A stretch of 64,000 nt of DNA from the NCBI GenBank assembly GCA_024236175.1, contig JACKKY010000004.1:74501-138500 (forward strand), written 5' to 3'. Below, in pieces: positions 63,801 through 64,000 of the stretch. The position numbers were made by a program, and so were the translations under genes. The notes beneath the pieces were generated by a model that made no database searches, was not told the origin of the DNA, and saw only the letters and a list, made by a program, of their open reading frames with translations. Source of the stretch: Novosphingobium sp. Its GTDB lineage: Bacteria > Pseudomonadota > Alphaproteobacteria > Sphingomonadales > Sphingomonadaceae. How positions within the stretch are numbered: position 1 is the first letter of the stretch; every line of letters begins with the position of its first letter.

Positions 63801-64000
63801 GCTCCGGCTTGTAGCGATTCCAGCAGGAAATTGTCGAGGATCGAAACGACATTGTCGTCATCATCCAGGAACAGCAACGGCCCGAAGTTCGAGCGGATGA
63901 GCACGGTCCAGCGCCCGGTCTCACGGCTCGAGATCCATTTCGCCGATGCGCTCCCGCTTGCCCCGAGCGGAAAGATCCAGCGGCACCTGCTGCGCCGGCA
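63797..64000 (-). CDS. C-terminal part of an unidentified gene coupled to the CoA synthetase
   Basis: 67 residues are visible on the minus strand, from the window edge to the TGA that overlaps the synthetase start (ATGA). The end reads RWTVLIRSNFGPLLFLDDDD then NFLLESLQAGA. No family recognised; the N-terminus lies outside the window. Coupling suggests one operon with the synthetase. Confidence 0.6.
   Translation of the reverse strand, partial: CRRSRCRWIFPLGASGSASAKWISSRETGRWTVLIRSNFGPLLFLDDDDNVVSILDNFLLESLQAGA

Overview
The window is high-GC bacterial chromosome whose gene content fits an alphaproteobacterium of the order Sphingomonadales (Sphingomonadaceae/Erythrobacteraceae). This rests on a large TonB-dependent receptor of sphingomonad type, paired DUF805 proteins, a tyrosine/arginine-rich secreted protein and many SDR, EHN-epoxide-hydrolase and DUF2889 genes. 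I could not run a search, so no genus is claimed.

Left backbone (1-26234): a partial epoxide-hydrolase-like gene whose nucleophile position is Asn, a yhhQ-type queuosine precursor transporter, recF, a tesA-like esterase divergent from an ybbA/ybbP-like ABC exporter, a condensation-domain acyltransferase, an HSL-type esterase, two DUF805 paralogues, a TonB receptor, typA, two transport/secreted-protein genes, a three-gene HupE/PPIase/DUF3604 operon, a Tyr/Arg-rich secreted protein, a GT4 glycosyltransferase, rarA with an overlapping RNase H-like gene, and tRNA-Thr(UGU). Right backbone (61903-64000): a propionyl/acetyl-CoA synthetase and the end of an unidentified gene.

Between them lies a genomic island of about 35.7 kb inserted at the 3' end of tRNA-Thr. 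A perfect 50-bp direct repeat marks both ends (26186-26235 and 61853-61902). A tyrosine recombinase gene lies at the right end, and near-identical tandem AGCAACCAC motifs lie inside both ends and look like integrase arm sites. The left part carries an AbiE-type toxin-antitoxin pair with an inverted-repeat operator candidate, a CmcJ-like 2-oxoglutarate oxygenase gene split by a one-base frame change at a run of eight T, and a TetR regulator.

The rest of the island (31555-59843) is almost wholly catabolic in character. It holds a DUF35/lipid-transfer-type aldolase pair, a P450, an intact epoxide hydrolase, a lipocalin-like DUF7064-type protein, an APH-like phosphotransferase, two SnoaL-like proteins, an acyl-CoA ligase, an MFS transporter, seven classical SDRs, two paralogous extended SDRs (one without its catalytic Tyr), a VOC protein, a sulfotransferase, DUF2889, MmgE/PrpD, a three-subunit molybdenum hydroxylase with a CoxG-like partner, and a luciferase-like monooxygenase. 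Acyl-CoA dehydrogenases, enoyl-CoA hydratases and ring-cleavage dioxygenases are absent. The best reading is a transferable peripheral pathway: import, CoA activation, hydroxylation or epoxidation, repeated alcohol oxidation and one C-C lyase step on a bulky, multiply oxygenated natural product such as a terpenoid, steroid or polyketide, handing over to chromosomal beta-oxidation. The substrate cannot be read from the sequence.
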